DNA of 64,000 bases, from positions 1,273,501 to 1,337,500 of the forward strand of contig NW_027476094.1 of NCBI RefSeq assembly GCF_051020955.1, written 5' to 3'. This DNA is from Megalopta genalis. Lineage: Eukaryota; Arthropoda; Insecta; Hymenoptera; Halictidae. This document shows positions 43,221 to 56,962 of this stretch, piece by piece (position 1 is the first letter of the stretch; each line of letters begins with the position of its first letter). The notes under the pieces are model-generated. The model was not told the origin of the DNA. It saw only the letters and a program-made list of their open reading frames with translations, and ran no database searches. The position numbers and the translations under genes were made by a program.

Positions 43221-44449
43221 AAGAACAAGAACAACAACATCTACCAGAACCACAACAACATGAACAACAAGAACAAGAACAACAACAACAACAACAAGAA
43301 CAACTACAACAAGAACAACGGGAACAACAACAGCAAGAACAACAAGGACAAAAAGAATAACAAGAACAAGAAGAACAACAAGAACAACAAGAGCAACAAG
43401 AGCAACAATAACAACAAGAACAACAAGAACAACAAGAACAACAAGAACAACAAGAACAACAAGAACAACAAGAAAAACAAGAACAAGAACAACAACATCA
43501 ACCAGAACAACAACAACATGAACAACAAGAACAACAACAGCAACAACAACAACAAGGACAACAAGAACAACAAGAGCAAAAAGAACAACAAGAACAACGA
43601 GAACAACGAGAACAACAACAAGAACAACAACAACAAGGACAACAAGAACAACAAGAACAAAAGGAACAACAAGAACAACGAGAACAACGAGAACAACGAG
43701 AACAACGAGAACAACAACAAGAACAACAACAACAACAACAACAACTAGAACAACAAGAACAACAAGAACACCAAGAACAACAAGAACAACAAGAACGACA
43801 AGAACAACATGAACATCAAGAACAACAAGAACAACAAGACCAAGAACAACAACAACAACAACAACAAGAACAAAAAGAACAACAACAACATAAACAACAA
43901 GAACATCAACAACCAGAACAACAACAGCAACAACAGCAACAAGAGCAACAAGAGCAACAAGAGCAACAAGAGCAACAAGAGCAACAAGAGCAACAAGAGC
44001 AACAAGAGCAACAAGAACAACAAGAACAACAAGAACAACAAGAATACCAAGAACAACAAGAACAACAAGATCAACAAGAACAACAAGAACAACAAGAACA
44101 ACAAGAAGGAGAACAAGAACAACAAGAACAACAAGAAGAACAACAAGAACAACAACAAGAATAACAACAACAACAACTAGAACAACAAGAACACCAAAAA
44201 CAACAAGAACAACAAGAACAACAAGAACAACAAGAACAACAAGAACAACAAGAACAACAAGATCAACAACAACATGAACAACAAGAGCATCAACAACCAG
44301 AACAACAAGAACAACAACAGCAACAAGAGCAACAAAATCAACAAGAACAACAAGAACAACCAGAACAACAACAACAAGAACAACTAGAACAACAACAACA
44401 AGAACAACAAGAACAACAAGAACAACTAGAACAACAAGGACAACAAGAC
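39559..44449 (+). repeat. T1-to-T1 unit 11 (4,888 bases) with internal T2
   Basis: The Q/E frame is in phase 0 at 39564-42668 and phase 2 at 42674-44449. TAA lies at 39933, 40026, 40836, 41037, 41121, 41832, 42051, 43358, 43409 and 44162. The block at 40125-40523 copies 36794-37192 at an offset of 3,331 bases. Several variants are private: CTACATCAATAA near 40017, and TAA at 44162 in a stretch that reads CAA in units 8 to 10. This is the last unit before a long interval without T1. Confidence 0.7.
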
Positions 44450-44451
44450 AA

Positions 44452-44520
44452 CATGAACAGCAAGAACAACAAGAACAACAAGAACAACAAGAACAACAAG
44501 AACAACAAGAACAGCAAGAA

Positions 44521-44551
<31 letters not shown>

Positions 44552-44565
44552 AAGAGCAACAAGAG

Positions 44566-44596
<31 letters not shown>

Positions 44597-44778
44597 AAGA
44601 ACAACAAGAACAACAAGAACAACAAGAACAACAAGAACAACAAGAACAACAAGAACAACAAGAACAACAAGAACAACAAGAACAACAAGAGCAACAAGAA
44701 CAAGAACAGCAAGAACAACAACAACAACAACAACAACAACAAGAACAACAGGAACAACAACAGCAAGAACAACAAGAA

Positions 44779-44809
<31 letters not shown>

Positions 44810-46359
44810 AAGAACAAGAACAACAACATCTACCAGAACCACAACAACATGAACAACAAGAACAAGAACAACAAGAACAACAACATCTACCAGAACCACA
44901 ACAACATGAACAACAAGAACAAGAACAACAACAACAACAACAAGAACAACTACAACAAGAACAACGGGAACAACAACAGCAAGAACAACAAGGACAAAAA
45001 GAATAACAAGAACAAGAAGAACAACAAGAACAACAAGAGCAACAAGAGCAACAATAACAACAAGAACAACAAGAACAACAAGAACAACAAGAAAAACAAG
45101 AACAAGAACAACAACATCAACCAGAACAACAACAACATGAACAACAAGAACACCAAGAATAAAAAGAACAACAAGAACAACAAGAACATCAAGAACAACA
45201 ACAACATGAACAACAAGAACGTCAACAACCAGAACAACAACAACAACAACAACAAGAACAAAAAGAACAACAACAACATGAACAGCAAGAACATCAACAA
45301 CCAGAACAACAAGAACAACAACAGCAACAAGAGCAACAAGAGCAACAATAACAACAAGAACAACACGAACAACAAGAACAACAAGAACAACAAGAACAAC
45401 AAGAACAACAAGAACAACAAGAACAACGAGAACAACGAGAACAACGAGAACAACGAGAACAACGAGAACAACAAGAACAACCAGAACAGCAAGAAGAACA
45501 ACGAGAACAACAAGAACAACAAGAACAACAAGATCAACAATAACAACAAGAACAACAACAACAACAAGAACAACAAGAACAACAAGAACAACAAGAACAC
45601 CAAGAACACCAAGAACAAAAAGAACAACAAGAACAACAAGAACATCAAGAACAACAACAACATGAACAACAAGAACATCAACAACCAGAACAACAACAAC
45701 AACAACAACAAGAACAAAAAGGACAACAACAACATGAACAACAAGAACATCAACAACCAGAACAACAAGAACAACAACAGCAACAAGAGCAACAAGAGCA
45801 ACAATAACAACAAGAACAACAAGAACAACAAGAACAACAAGAACAACAAGAACAACAAGAACAACAAGAACAACAAGAACAACAAGAACAACAAGAACAA
45901 CGAGAACAACGAGAACAACGAGAACAACGAGAACAACGAGAACAACGAGAACAACAAGAACAACCAGAACCGCAAGAAGAACAACAAGAACAACAAGAAC
46001 AACAAGAACAACAAGAACAACAAGATCAACAATAGCAACAAGAACAACAAGAACAACAAGAACAACAAGAACAACAAGAACAACAAGAACAACAAGAACT
46101 ACAACAATAACAAGGACAGCAACAACAACTACAACAAGAACAGCAAGAACAACAACAACAACAACAAGAACAACAACAAGAACAACAAGAACAACAAGAT
46201 CAACAAAAACAACATCTACAACAATAACAGCAAGAACAACAACAACAACAACAAGAACAACAAGAACAGAAAGAACAACAAGGACAACAAGAACAAGAAC
46301 AGCAAGAGCAACAACAACAAGAACCGCATGAACAACAACAACAAGAACAACAAGAACAA

Positions 46360-46408
<49 letters not shown>

Positions 46409-46609
46409 AAGAACAACAAGATCAATAAGAACAACAAGCACAACAAGAACAACAAGGACAACAACAACAAGAACAACAAGGACAACAACAACAAGGACAA
46501 CTAGAACAACAACAAGAAGAACAACAAGAACAACATGAACAGCAAAAACAACAAGAACAACAAGAACAACAAGAACAACAAGAACAACAAGAACAACAAG
46601 AACAACAAG

Positions 46610-46647
<38 letters not shown>

Positions 46648-47124
46648 CTAGAACAACAAGAACAACAAGAACACCAAGAACACCAAGAATAAAAAGAACA
46701 ACAAGAACAACAAGAACATCAAGAACAACAACAACATGAACAACAAGAACGTCAACAACCAGAACAACAACAACAACAACAACAAGAACAAAAAGAACAA
46801 CAACAACATGAACAGCAAGAACATCAACAACCAGAACAACAAGAACAACAACAGCAACAAGAGCAACAAGAGCTACAATAACAACAAGAACAACACGAAC
46901 AACAAGAACAACAAGAACAACAAGAACAACAAGAACAACAAGAACAACAAGAACAACGAGAACAACGAGAACAACGAGAACAACGAGAACAACGAGAACA
47001 ACAAGAACAACCAGAACAGCAAGAACAACAAGAACAACAAGAACAAGAGCAACAAGAACAACCGGAACAACAAGAACAACAAGAACAACCAGAACAACAA
47101 CAACAAGGACAACTAGAACAACAA

Positions 47125-47173
<49 letters not shown>

Positions 47174-47865
47174 AAGAACAACAAGAACAACAAGAACAAC
47201 CAGAACAACAAGAACAACAAGAACAACAAGGACAACAAGAACAACAAGAACAACGAGAACAACAAGAACAACGAGAACAACGAGAACAACGAGAACAACG
47301 AGAACAACAAGAATAACAAGAACAACAAGGACAACCAGAACAGCAAGAAGAACAACAAGAACAACAAGAACAACAAGAACAACAAGATCAACAAAAACAA
47401 CAAGAACAACAAGAACAACAAGAACAACAAGAACAACAAGAACAACAAGAACAACAAGAACTACAACAATAACAAGGACAACAACAACAACTACAACAAG
47501 AACAGCAAGAACAACAACAACAACAAGAACAACAACAAGAACAACAAGAACAACAATATCAACAAAAACAACAACTACAACAAGAACAGCAAGAACAACA
47601 ACATCAACAAGAACAACAAGAACAGAAAGAACAACAAGGACAACAAGAACAAGAACAGCAAGAGCAACAACAACAAGAACCACATGAACAACAACAACAA
47701 GAACAACAACAACAACAACAACAACAGGAACAACAAGAACCACAACGCCAAGAACAACAACAACAAGAACAACAAAAACAAGAACAACAAGAACAACAAC
47801 AAGAACAACATGAACAGCAAAAACAACAAGAACGACAAGAACAACAAGAACAACAAGAACAACAG
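44452..47865 (+). repeat. TAA-rich block after the last regular T1, phase 1
   Basis: One uninterrupted Q/E phase of 1,138 codons. Stops in the standard code are TAA at 45004, 45055, 45160, 45349, 45541, 45805, 46108, 46225, 46426, 46690, 46879, 47314 and 47470, and TAG at 46033. The QHLPEP motif is doubled with a 57-base spacing (CAT at 44827 and 44884). Between about 44.7 and 46.6 kb the block is repeated at 55.0-56.9 kb, exactly 10,300 bases away at every marker checked. It ends at the T4 lesion CAACAGAAC near 47860-47868. Confidence 0.72.
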
Positions 47866-47992
47866 AACAACCAGCACAACAAGAACAACAAGAACAACAA
47901 GAACAACAAGAACAACAAGAACAACAAGAACAACAACAACAACAACGACAACAACAAGAACAACAACAACAAGAACAAGAACAACGGGAACA
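47865..47992 (+). repeat. T4-T3 pair, first copy
   Basis: Two -1 lesions lie about 125 bases apart: T4 (CAACAGAAC, near 47860) and T3 (CGGGAACACAAC, near 47985). Between them the Q/E frame is in phase 0 and reads QPAQQEQQ followed by regular repeats, with a CAACGACAA (Gln-Arg-Gln) variant. The same pair occurs at 49951-50069 and 57313-57440. Because both lesions stay linked in three places, the pair was amplified as a block. Confidence 0.7.
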
Positions 47993-48124
47993 CAACAACA
48001 AGAACCAGAACAACGGGAACAACAACGACGAGAGCAACAAGAACAACAAGAACAACAAGAACCATAAGAACAAGAACAACAAGAACAACAAGAACAACAA
48101 GAACAACAAGAACAAGAAGAACAA

Positions 48125-48155
<31 letters not shown>

Positions 48156-48887
48156 AAGAGCAACGAGAACAACAAGAACAACAAGAAAAACAAGAACAAG
48201 AACAACAACATCAACCAGAACAACAACAACATGAACAACAAGAACAACAACAGCAACAACAACAACAAGGACAACAAGAACAACAAGAGCAAAAAGAACA
48301 ACAAGAACAACGAGAACAACGAGAACAACGGGAACAACGAGGACAACAACAAGAACAACAACAACAACAACAACAACAACAACTAGAACAACAAGAACAA
48401 CAAGAACACCAAGAACACCAAGAACAAAAAGAACAACAAGAACAACAAGAACAACAAGAACATCAAGAACAACAACAACATGAACAACAAGAACATCAAC
48501 AACCAGAACAACAACAACAACAACAACAAGAACAAAAAGAACAACAACAACATGAACAACAAAAACATCAACAACCAGAACAACAAGAGCAACAAGAGCA
48601 ACAAGAGCAACAATAACAACAAGAACAACACGAACAACAAGAACAACAAGAACAACAAGAACAACAAGAACAACAAGAACAACAAGAACAACGAGAACAA
48701 CGAGAACAACGAGAACAACGAGAACAACGAGAACAACGAGAACAACAAGAACAACCAGAACAGCAAGAAGAACAACGAGAACAACAAGAACAACAAGAAC
48801 AACAAGAACAACAAGATCAACAATAACAACAAGAACAACAAGAACAACAAGAACAACAAGAACAACAAGAACAACAAGAACAACAAG

Positions 48888-48928
<41 letters not shown>

Positions 48929-49028
48929 CTAGAACAACAAGAACAACAAGAACACCAAGAACACCAAGAACAACAACAACATGAACAACAAGAACATCAA
49001 CAACCAGAACAACAACAAGAACAACAAG

Positions 49029-49069
<41 letters not shown>

Positions 49070-49951
49070 CTAGAACAACAAGAACAACAAGAACACCAAG
49101 AACACCAAGAACAACAACAACATGAACAACAAGAACATCAACAACCAGAACAACAACAACAACAACAAGAACAAAAAGAACAACAACAACATGAACAACA
49201 AGAACATCAACAACCAGAACAACAAGAACAACAACAGCAACAAGAGCAACAAGAGCAACAATAACAACAAGAACAACAAGAACAACAAGAACAACAAGAA
49301 CAACAAGAACAACAAGAACAACAAGAACAACGAGAACAACGAGAACAACGAGAACAACGAGAACAACGAGAACAACGAGAACAACAAGAACAACCAGAAC
49401 AGCAAGAAGAACAACAAGAACAACAAGAACAACAAGAACAACAAGAACAACAAGAACAACAAGAACAACAAGAACAACAAGAACAACAAGAACAACAAGA
49501 ACAACAAGAACAACAAGAACAACAAGAACAACAAGAACAACAAGAACTACAACAATAACAAGGACAACAACAACAACTACAACAAGAACAGCAAGAACAA
49601 CAACAACAACAAGAACAACAACAAGAACAACAAGAACAACAATATCAACAAAAACAACAACTACAACAAGAACAGCAAGAACAACAACATCAACAAGAAC
49701 AACAAGAACAGAAAGAACAACAAGGACAACAAGAACAAGAACAGCAAGAGCAACAACAACAAGAACCACATGAACAACAACAACAAGAACAACAACAACA
49801 ACAACAACAACAGGAACAACAAGAACCACAACGCCAAGAACAACAACAACAAGAACAACAAAAACAAGAACAACAAGAACAACAACAAGAACAACATGAA
49901 CAGCAAAAACAACAAGAACGACAAGAACAACAAGAACAACAAGAACAACAG
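47993..49951 (+). repeat. Block between T4-T3 pairs, phase 2; 2,086-base period
   Basis: The Q/E frame stays in phase 2, with TAA at 48065, 48614, 48824, 49262 and 49556. The TAA at 48065 follows a CCA codon (GAA CCA TAA GAA), a context also found at 50142 and 57513. A poly-Gln run of about 13 CAA codons lies at 49031-49070. The final 400 bases and the T4-T3 pair repeat 47.56-48.1 kb at a distance of 2,086 bases. Confidence 0.7.
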
Positions 49952-50882
49952 AACAACCAGCACAACAAGAACAACAAGAACAACAAGAACAACAAGAACA
50001 ACAAGAACAACAACAACAACAACGACAACAACAAGAACAACAACAACAAGAACAAGAACAACGGGAACACAACAACAAGAACCAGAACAACGGGAACAAC
50101 AACGACGAGAGCAACAAGAACAACAAGAACAACAAGAACCATAAGAACAAGAACAACAAGAACAACAAGAACAACAAGAACAACAAGAACAAGAAGAACA
50201 ACAACAAGATCAACAAGAACAACAAGAACAACTACAACAAGATCAACAAGAACAACAGCAACATGAACAACAAGAAAAACAAGAACAACAAGAACAACAA
50301 GAACAACAAGAACAACAAGAACAACAAGAACAACAAGAACAACAAGAACAACAAGAACCACAAGAACAACAAGAACAACAAGAACAACAAGAACAACAAG
50401 AACAACAAGAACAACAAGAACAACAAGAACAACAAGAACAACAAGAACAACAAGAACAACAAGAACAACAAGAACAAAAAGATCAACAAAAACAACAAGA
50501 ACAACAAGAACAACAAGAACAACAAGAACAACAAGAACAACAAGAACTACAACAATAACAAGGACAACAACAACAACTACAACAAGAACAGCAAGAACAA
50601 CAACAACAACAAGAACAACAACAAGAACAACAAGAACAACAAGATCAACAAAAACAACAACTACAACAAGAACAGCAAGAACAACAACATCAACAAGAAC
50701 AACAGGAACAGAAAGAACAACAAGGACAACAAGAACAAGAACAGCAAGAGCAACAACAACAAGAACCACATGAACAACAACAACAAGAACAACAAGAACA
50801 ACAACAACAACAGGAACAACAAGAACCACAACGCCAAGAACAACAACAACAAGAACAGCAAAAACAAGAACAACAAGAACAA

Positions 50883-50913
<31 letters not shown>

Positions 50914-51197
50914 AAGAGCAACAAGATCAATAAGAGCAACAAGAACAAGATCAACAAGAACAACAAGCACAACAAGAACAACAAGGACAACAACAACAAG
51001 AACAACAAGGACAACAACAACAAGGACAACTAGAACAACAACAAGAAGAACAACAAGAACAACATGAACAGCAAAAACAACAAGAACGACAAGAACAACA
51101 AGAACAACAAGAACAACAAGAACAACCAGAACAACAAGAACAACAAGAACAACAAGAACAACAAGAACAACAAGAACAACAAGAACAACAAGAACAA

Positions 51198-51230
<33 letters not shown>

Positions 51231-51263
51231 GAACAACAACAACAAAAACAAGAACAACGGGAA
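49951..51263 (+). repeat. Second T4-T3 pair and following block
   Basis: The Q/E frame is in phase 1 at 49951-50067 and phase 0 at 50070-51263, and ends at another T3 near 51258-51268. TAA lies at 50142, 50556 and 50931. An Arg-containing block with CCACAACGCCAA (Pro-Gln-Arg-Gln) near 50826 is shared with about 47732, 49827, 57187 and 61771. The tail has GGA-CAA-CAA-CAA spacing (Gly-Gln-Gln-Gln) that also precedes T-type boundaries at 46.5, 56.8 and 62.0 kb. Confidence 0.66.
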
Positions 51264-51265
51264 CA

Positions 51266-51556
51266 CAACAACAAGAACAACAAGAACCAGAACAACGGGA
51301 ACAACAACGACGAGAGCAACAAGAACAACAAGAACAACAAGAACAATAAGAACAACAAGAACAACAAGAACAACAAGAACAACAAGAACAACAAGATCAA
51401 CAAGAACAACAACAAGATCAACAAGAACAACAAGAACAACTACAACAAGATCAACAAGAACAACAGCAACATGAGCAACAAGAAAAATAAGAACAACAAG
51501 AACAACAAGAACAACAAGAACAACAAGAACAACAAGAACAACAAGAACAACAAGAA

Positions 51557-51587
<31 letters not shown>

Positions 51588-51925
51588 AAGAACAACAAGA
51601 ACAACAAGAACAACAAGAACAACAAGAACAACAAGAACAACAAGAACAACAAGAACAACAAGAACAACAAGAACAACAAGAACAACAAGAACAACAAGAA
51701 CAACAAGAACAACAAGAACAACAAGAACAACAAGAACAACAAGAACAACAAGAACAACAAGAACAACAAGAACAACAAGAACAACAAGAACAACAAGAAC
51801 AACAAGAACAACAAGAACAACAAGAACAACAAGAACAACAAGAACAACAAGAACAACAAGAACAACAAGAACAACAAGAACAACAAGAACAACAAGAGCA
51901 ACAAGAGCAACAAGAGCAACAAGAA

Positions 51926-51956
<31 letters not shown>

Positions 51957-51986
51957 AAGAACAACAAGAACAACAAGAACAACAAG

Positions 51987-52021
<35 letters not shown>

Positions 52022-53536
52022 GAACAACAAGAACAACAAGAACAACAAGAACAACAAGAGCAACAAGAACAAGAACAGCAAGAACAACAACAACAACAAC
52101 AACAACAAGAACAACAGGAACAACAACAGCAAGAACAACAAGAACAACAAGAACAACAAGAACAAGAACAACAACATCTACCAGAACCACAACAACATGA
52201 ACAACAAGAACAAGAACAACAACAACAACAAGAACAACTACAACAAGAACAACGGGAACAACAACAGCAAGAACAACAAGGACAAAAAGAATAACAAGAA
52301 CAAGAAGAACAACAAGAACAACAAGAGCAACAAGAGCAACAATAACAACAAGAACAACAAGAACAACAAGAACAACAAGAAAAACAAGAACAAGAACAAC
52401 AACATCAACCAGAACAACAACAACATGAACAACAAGAACAACAACAGCAACAACAACAACAAGGACAACAAGAACAACAAGAGCAAAAAGAACAACAAGA
52501 ACAACGAGAACAACGAGAACAACAACAAGAACAACAACAACAAGGACAACAAGAACAACAAGATCAAAAGGAACAACAAGAACAACGAGAACAACGAGAA
52601 CAACGAGAACAACGAGAACAACAACAAGAACAACAACAACAACAACAACTAGAACAACAAGAACAACAAGAACACCAAGAACAACAAGAACAACAAGAAC
52701 GACAAGAACAACAAGAACAATAAGAACAACAAGAACAACAAGAACAACAAGAACAACAAGAACAACAAGAACAACAAGAACAACAACAAGATCAACAAGA
52801 ACAACAAGAACAACTACAACAAGATCAACAAGAACAACAGCAACATGAGCAACAAGAAAAGCAAGAACAACAAGAACAACAAGAAAAACAAGAACAACAA
52901 GAACAACAAGAACAACAAGAACAACAAGAACAACAAGGACAACAAGAACAACAAGAACAACAAGAACAACAAGAACAACAAGAACAACAAGAACAACAAG
53001 AACAACAAGAACAACAAGAACAACAAGAACAACAATGACAACTACAACAAGAACAACAAGGACAACAAGAACAACAAGAACAACAAGAACAACAAGAACA
53101 ACAAGAACAACAAGAACAACAAGAACAACAAGAACAACAAGAACAACAAGAACAACAAGAACAACAAGAACAACAAGAACAACAAGAACAACAAGAACAA
53201 CAAGAACAACAAGAACAACAAGAACAACAAGAACAACAAGAACAACAAGAACAACAAGAACAACAAGAACAACAAGAACAACAAGAACAACAAGAACAAG
53301 AACAACAACATCAACCAGAACAACAACAACATGAACAACAAGAACAACAACAGCAACAACAACAACAAGGACAACAAGAACAACAAGAGCAAAAAGAACA
53401 ACAAGAACAACAACAACATGAACAACAAGAACAACAACAGCAACAAGAGCAACAAGAACAAGAACAGCAAGAACAACAACAACAACAACAACAACAACAA
53501 GAACAACAGGAACAACAACAGCAAGAACAACAAGAA

Positions 53537-53567
<31 letters not shown>

Positions 53568-54037
53568 AAGAACAAGAACAACAACATCTACCAGAACCAC
53601 AACAACATGAACAACAAGAACAAGAACAACAAGAACAACAACATCTACCAGAACCACAACAACATGAACAACAAGAACAAGAACAACAACAACAACAACA
53701 AGAACAACTACAACAAGAACAACGGGAACAACAACAGCAAGAACAACAAGGACAAAAAGAATAACAAGAGCAACAATAACAACAAGAACAACAAGAACAA
53801 CAAGAACAACAAGAACAACAAGAAAAACAAGAACAAGAACAACAACATCAACCAGAACAACAACAACATGAACAACAAGAACAACAACAGCAACAACAAC
53901 AACAACAAGGACAACAAGAACAACCAGAGCAAAAAGAACAACAAGAACAACGAGAACAACGAGAACAACAACAAGAACAACAACAACAAGGACAACAAGA
54001 ACAACAAGAACAACAAGAACAACAAGAACAACAAGAA

Positions 54038-54068
<31 letters not shown>

Positions 54069-54248
54069 AAGAGCAACAAGAGCAACAAGAACAACAAGAG
54101 CAACAAGAGCAACAAGAACAACAAGAACAACAAGAACAACAAGAACAACAAGAACAACAAGAACAACAAGAACAACAAGAACAACAAGAACAACAAGAAC
54201 AACAAGAACAACAAGAACAACAAGAGCAACAAGAACAAGAACAGCAAG

Positions 54249-54280
<32 letters not shown>

Positions 54281-54316
54281 GAACAACAGGAACAACAACA
54301 GCAAGAACAACAAGAA

Positions 54317-54347
<31 letters not shown>

Positions 54348-54877
54348 AAGAACAAGAACAACAACATCTACCAGAACCACAACAACATGAACAACAAGAA
54401 CAAGAACAACAAGAACAACAACATCTACCAGAACCACAACAACATGAACAACAAGAACAAGAACAACAACAACAACAACAAGAACAACTACAACAAGAAC
54501 AACGGGAACAACAACAGCAAGAACAACAAGGACAAAAAGAATAACAAGAACAAGAAGAACAACAAGAACAACAAGAGCAACAAGAGCAACAATAACAACA
54601 AGAACAACAAGAACAACAAGAACAACAAGAACAACAAGAAAAACAAGAACAAGAACAACAACATCAACCAGAACAACAACAACATGAACAACAAGAACAA
54701 CAACAGCAACAACAACAACAACAACAACAAGAACAACAAGAACAACAAGAACAACAAGAACAACAAGAACAACAAGAACAACAAGAACAACAAGAACAAC
54801 AAGAACAACAAGAACAACAAGAACAACAAGAACAACAAGAACAACAAGAACAGCAAGAACAACAAGAACAACAAGAA

Positions 54878-54908
<31 letters not shown>

Positions 54909-54922
54909 AAGAGCAACAAGAG

Positions 54923-54953
<31 letters not shown>

Positions 54954-55135
54954 AAGAACAACAAGAACAACAAGAACAACAAGAACAACAAGAACAACAA
55001 GAACAACAAGAACAACAAGAACAACAAGAACAACAAGAACAACAAGAGCAACAAGAACAAGAACAGCAAGAACAACAACAACAACAACAACAACAACAAG
55101 AACAACAGGAACAACAACAGCAAGAACAACAAGAA

Positions 55136-55166
<31 letters not shown>

Positions 55167-56659
55167 AAGAACAAGAACAACAACATCTACCAGAACCACA
55201 ACAACATGAACAACAAGAACAAGAACAACAACAACAACAACAAGAACAACTACAACAAGAACAACGGGAACAACAACAGCAAGAACAACAAGGACAAAAA
55301 GAATAACAAGAACAAGAAGAACAACAAGAACAACAAGAGCAACAAGAGCAACAATAACAACAAGAACAACAAGAACAACAAGAACAACAAGAAAAACAAG
55401 AACAAGAACAACAACATCAACCAGAACAACAACAACATGAACAACAAGAACACCAAGAATAAAAAGAACAACAAGAACAACAAGAACATCAAGAACAACA
55501 ACAACATGAACAACAAGAACGTCAACAACCAGAACAACAACAACAACAACAACAAGAACAAAAAGAACAACAACAACATGAACAGCAAGAACATCAACAA
55601 CCAGAACAACAAGAACAACAACAGCAACAAGAGCAACAAGAGCAACAATAACAACAAGAACAACACGAACAACAAGAACAACAAGAACAACAAGAACAAC
55701 AAGAACAACAAGAACAACAAGAACAACGAGAACAACGAGAACAACGAGAACAACGAGAACAACGAGAACAACAAGAACAACCAGAACAGCAAGAAGAACA
55801 ACGAGAACAACAAGAACAACAAGAACAACAAGATCAACAATAACAACAAGAACAACAACAACAACAAGAACAACAAGAACAACAAGAACAACAAGAACAC
55901 CAAGAACACCAAGAACAAAAAGAACAACAAGAACAACAAGAACATCAAGAACAACAACAACATGAACAACAAGAACATCAACAACCAGAACAACAACAAC
56001 AACAACAACAAGAACAAAAAGGACAACAACAACATGAACAACAAGAACATCAACAACCAGAACAACAAGAACAACAACAGCAACAAGAGCAACAAGAGCA
56101 ACAATAACAACAAGAACAACAAGAACAACAAGAACAACAAGAACAACAAGAACAACAAGAACAACAAGAACAACAAGAACAACAAGAACAACAAGAACAA
56201 CGAGAACAACGAGAACAACGAGAACAACGAGAACAACGAGAACAACGAGAACAACAAGAACAACCAGAACCGCAAGAAGAACAACAAGAACAACAAGAAC
56301 AACAAGAACAACAAGAACAACAAGATCAACAATAGCAACAAGAACAACAAGAACAACAAGAACAACAAGAACAACAAGAACAACAAGAACAACAAGAACT
56401 ACAACAATAACAAGGACAGCAACAACAACTACAACAAGAACAGCAAGAACAACATCAACAACAACAAGAACAACAACAAGAACAACAAGAACAACAAGAT
56501 CAACAAAAACAACATCTACAACAATAACAGCAAGAACAACAACAACAACAACAAGAACAACAAGAACAGAAAGAACAACAAGGACAACAAGAACAAGAAC
56601 AGCAAGAGCAACAACAACAAGAACCGCATGAACAACAACAACAAGAACAACAAGAACAA

Positions 56660-56708
<49 letters not shown>

Positions 56709-56927
56709 AAGAACAACAAGATCAATAAGAACAACAAGCACAACAAGAACAACAAGGACAACAACAACAAGAACAACAAGGACAACAACAACAAGGACAA
56801 CTAGAACAACAACAAGAAGAACAACAAGAACAACATGAACAGCAAAAACAACAAGAACAACAAGAACAACAAGAACAACAAGAACAACAAGAACAACAAG
56901 AACAACAAGAACAACAAGAACAACAAG

Positions 56928-56962
<35 letters not shown>

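Noticed and set aside
51482..51490. Euplotes-type AAA-TAA shift signal
   Set aside because: At 51485 AAA TAA is in frame but the Q/E phase does not change after it. At 24417-24423 the phase does change, but TAA is not in the upstream frame.
52845..56804. Plus-strand ATG-initiated frame of about 1,319 codons reading Asn-Asn-Lys
   Set aside because: It is the Q/E array in a shifted frame. GAA/GAG changes, silent in the Q/E frame, become Asn/Ser changes here, and the ATG comes from CAT-GAG. Open length is explained by base composition. I cannot fully exclude it.
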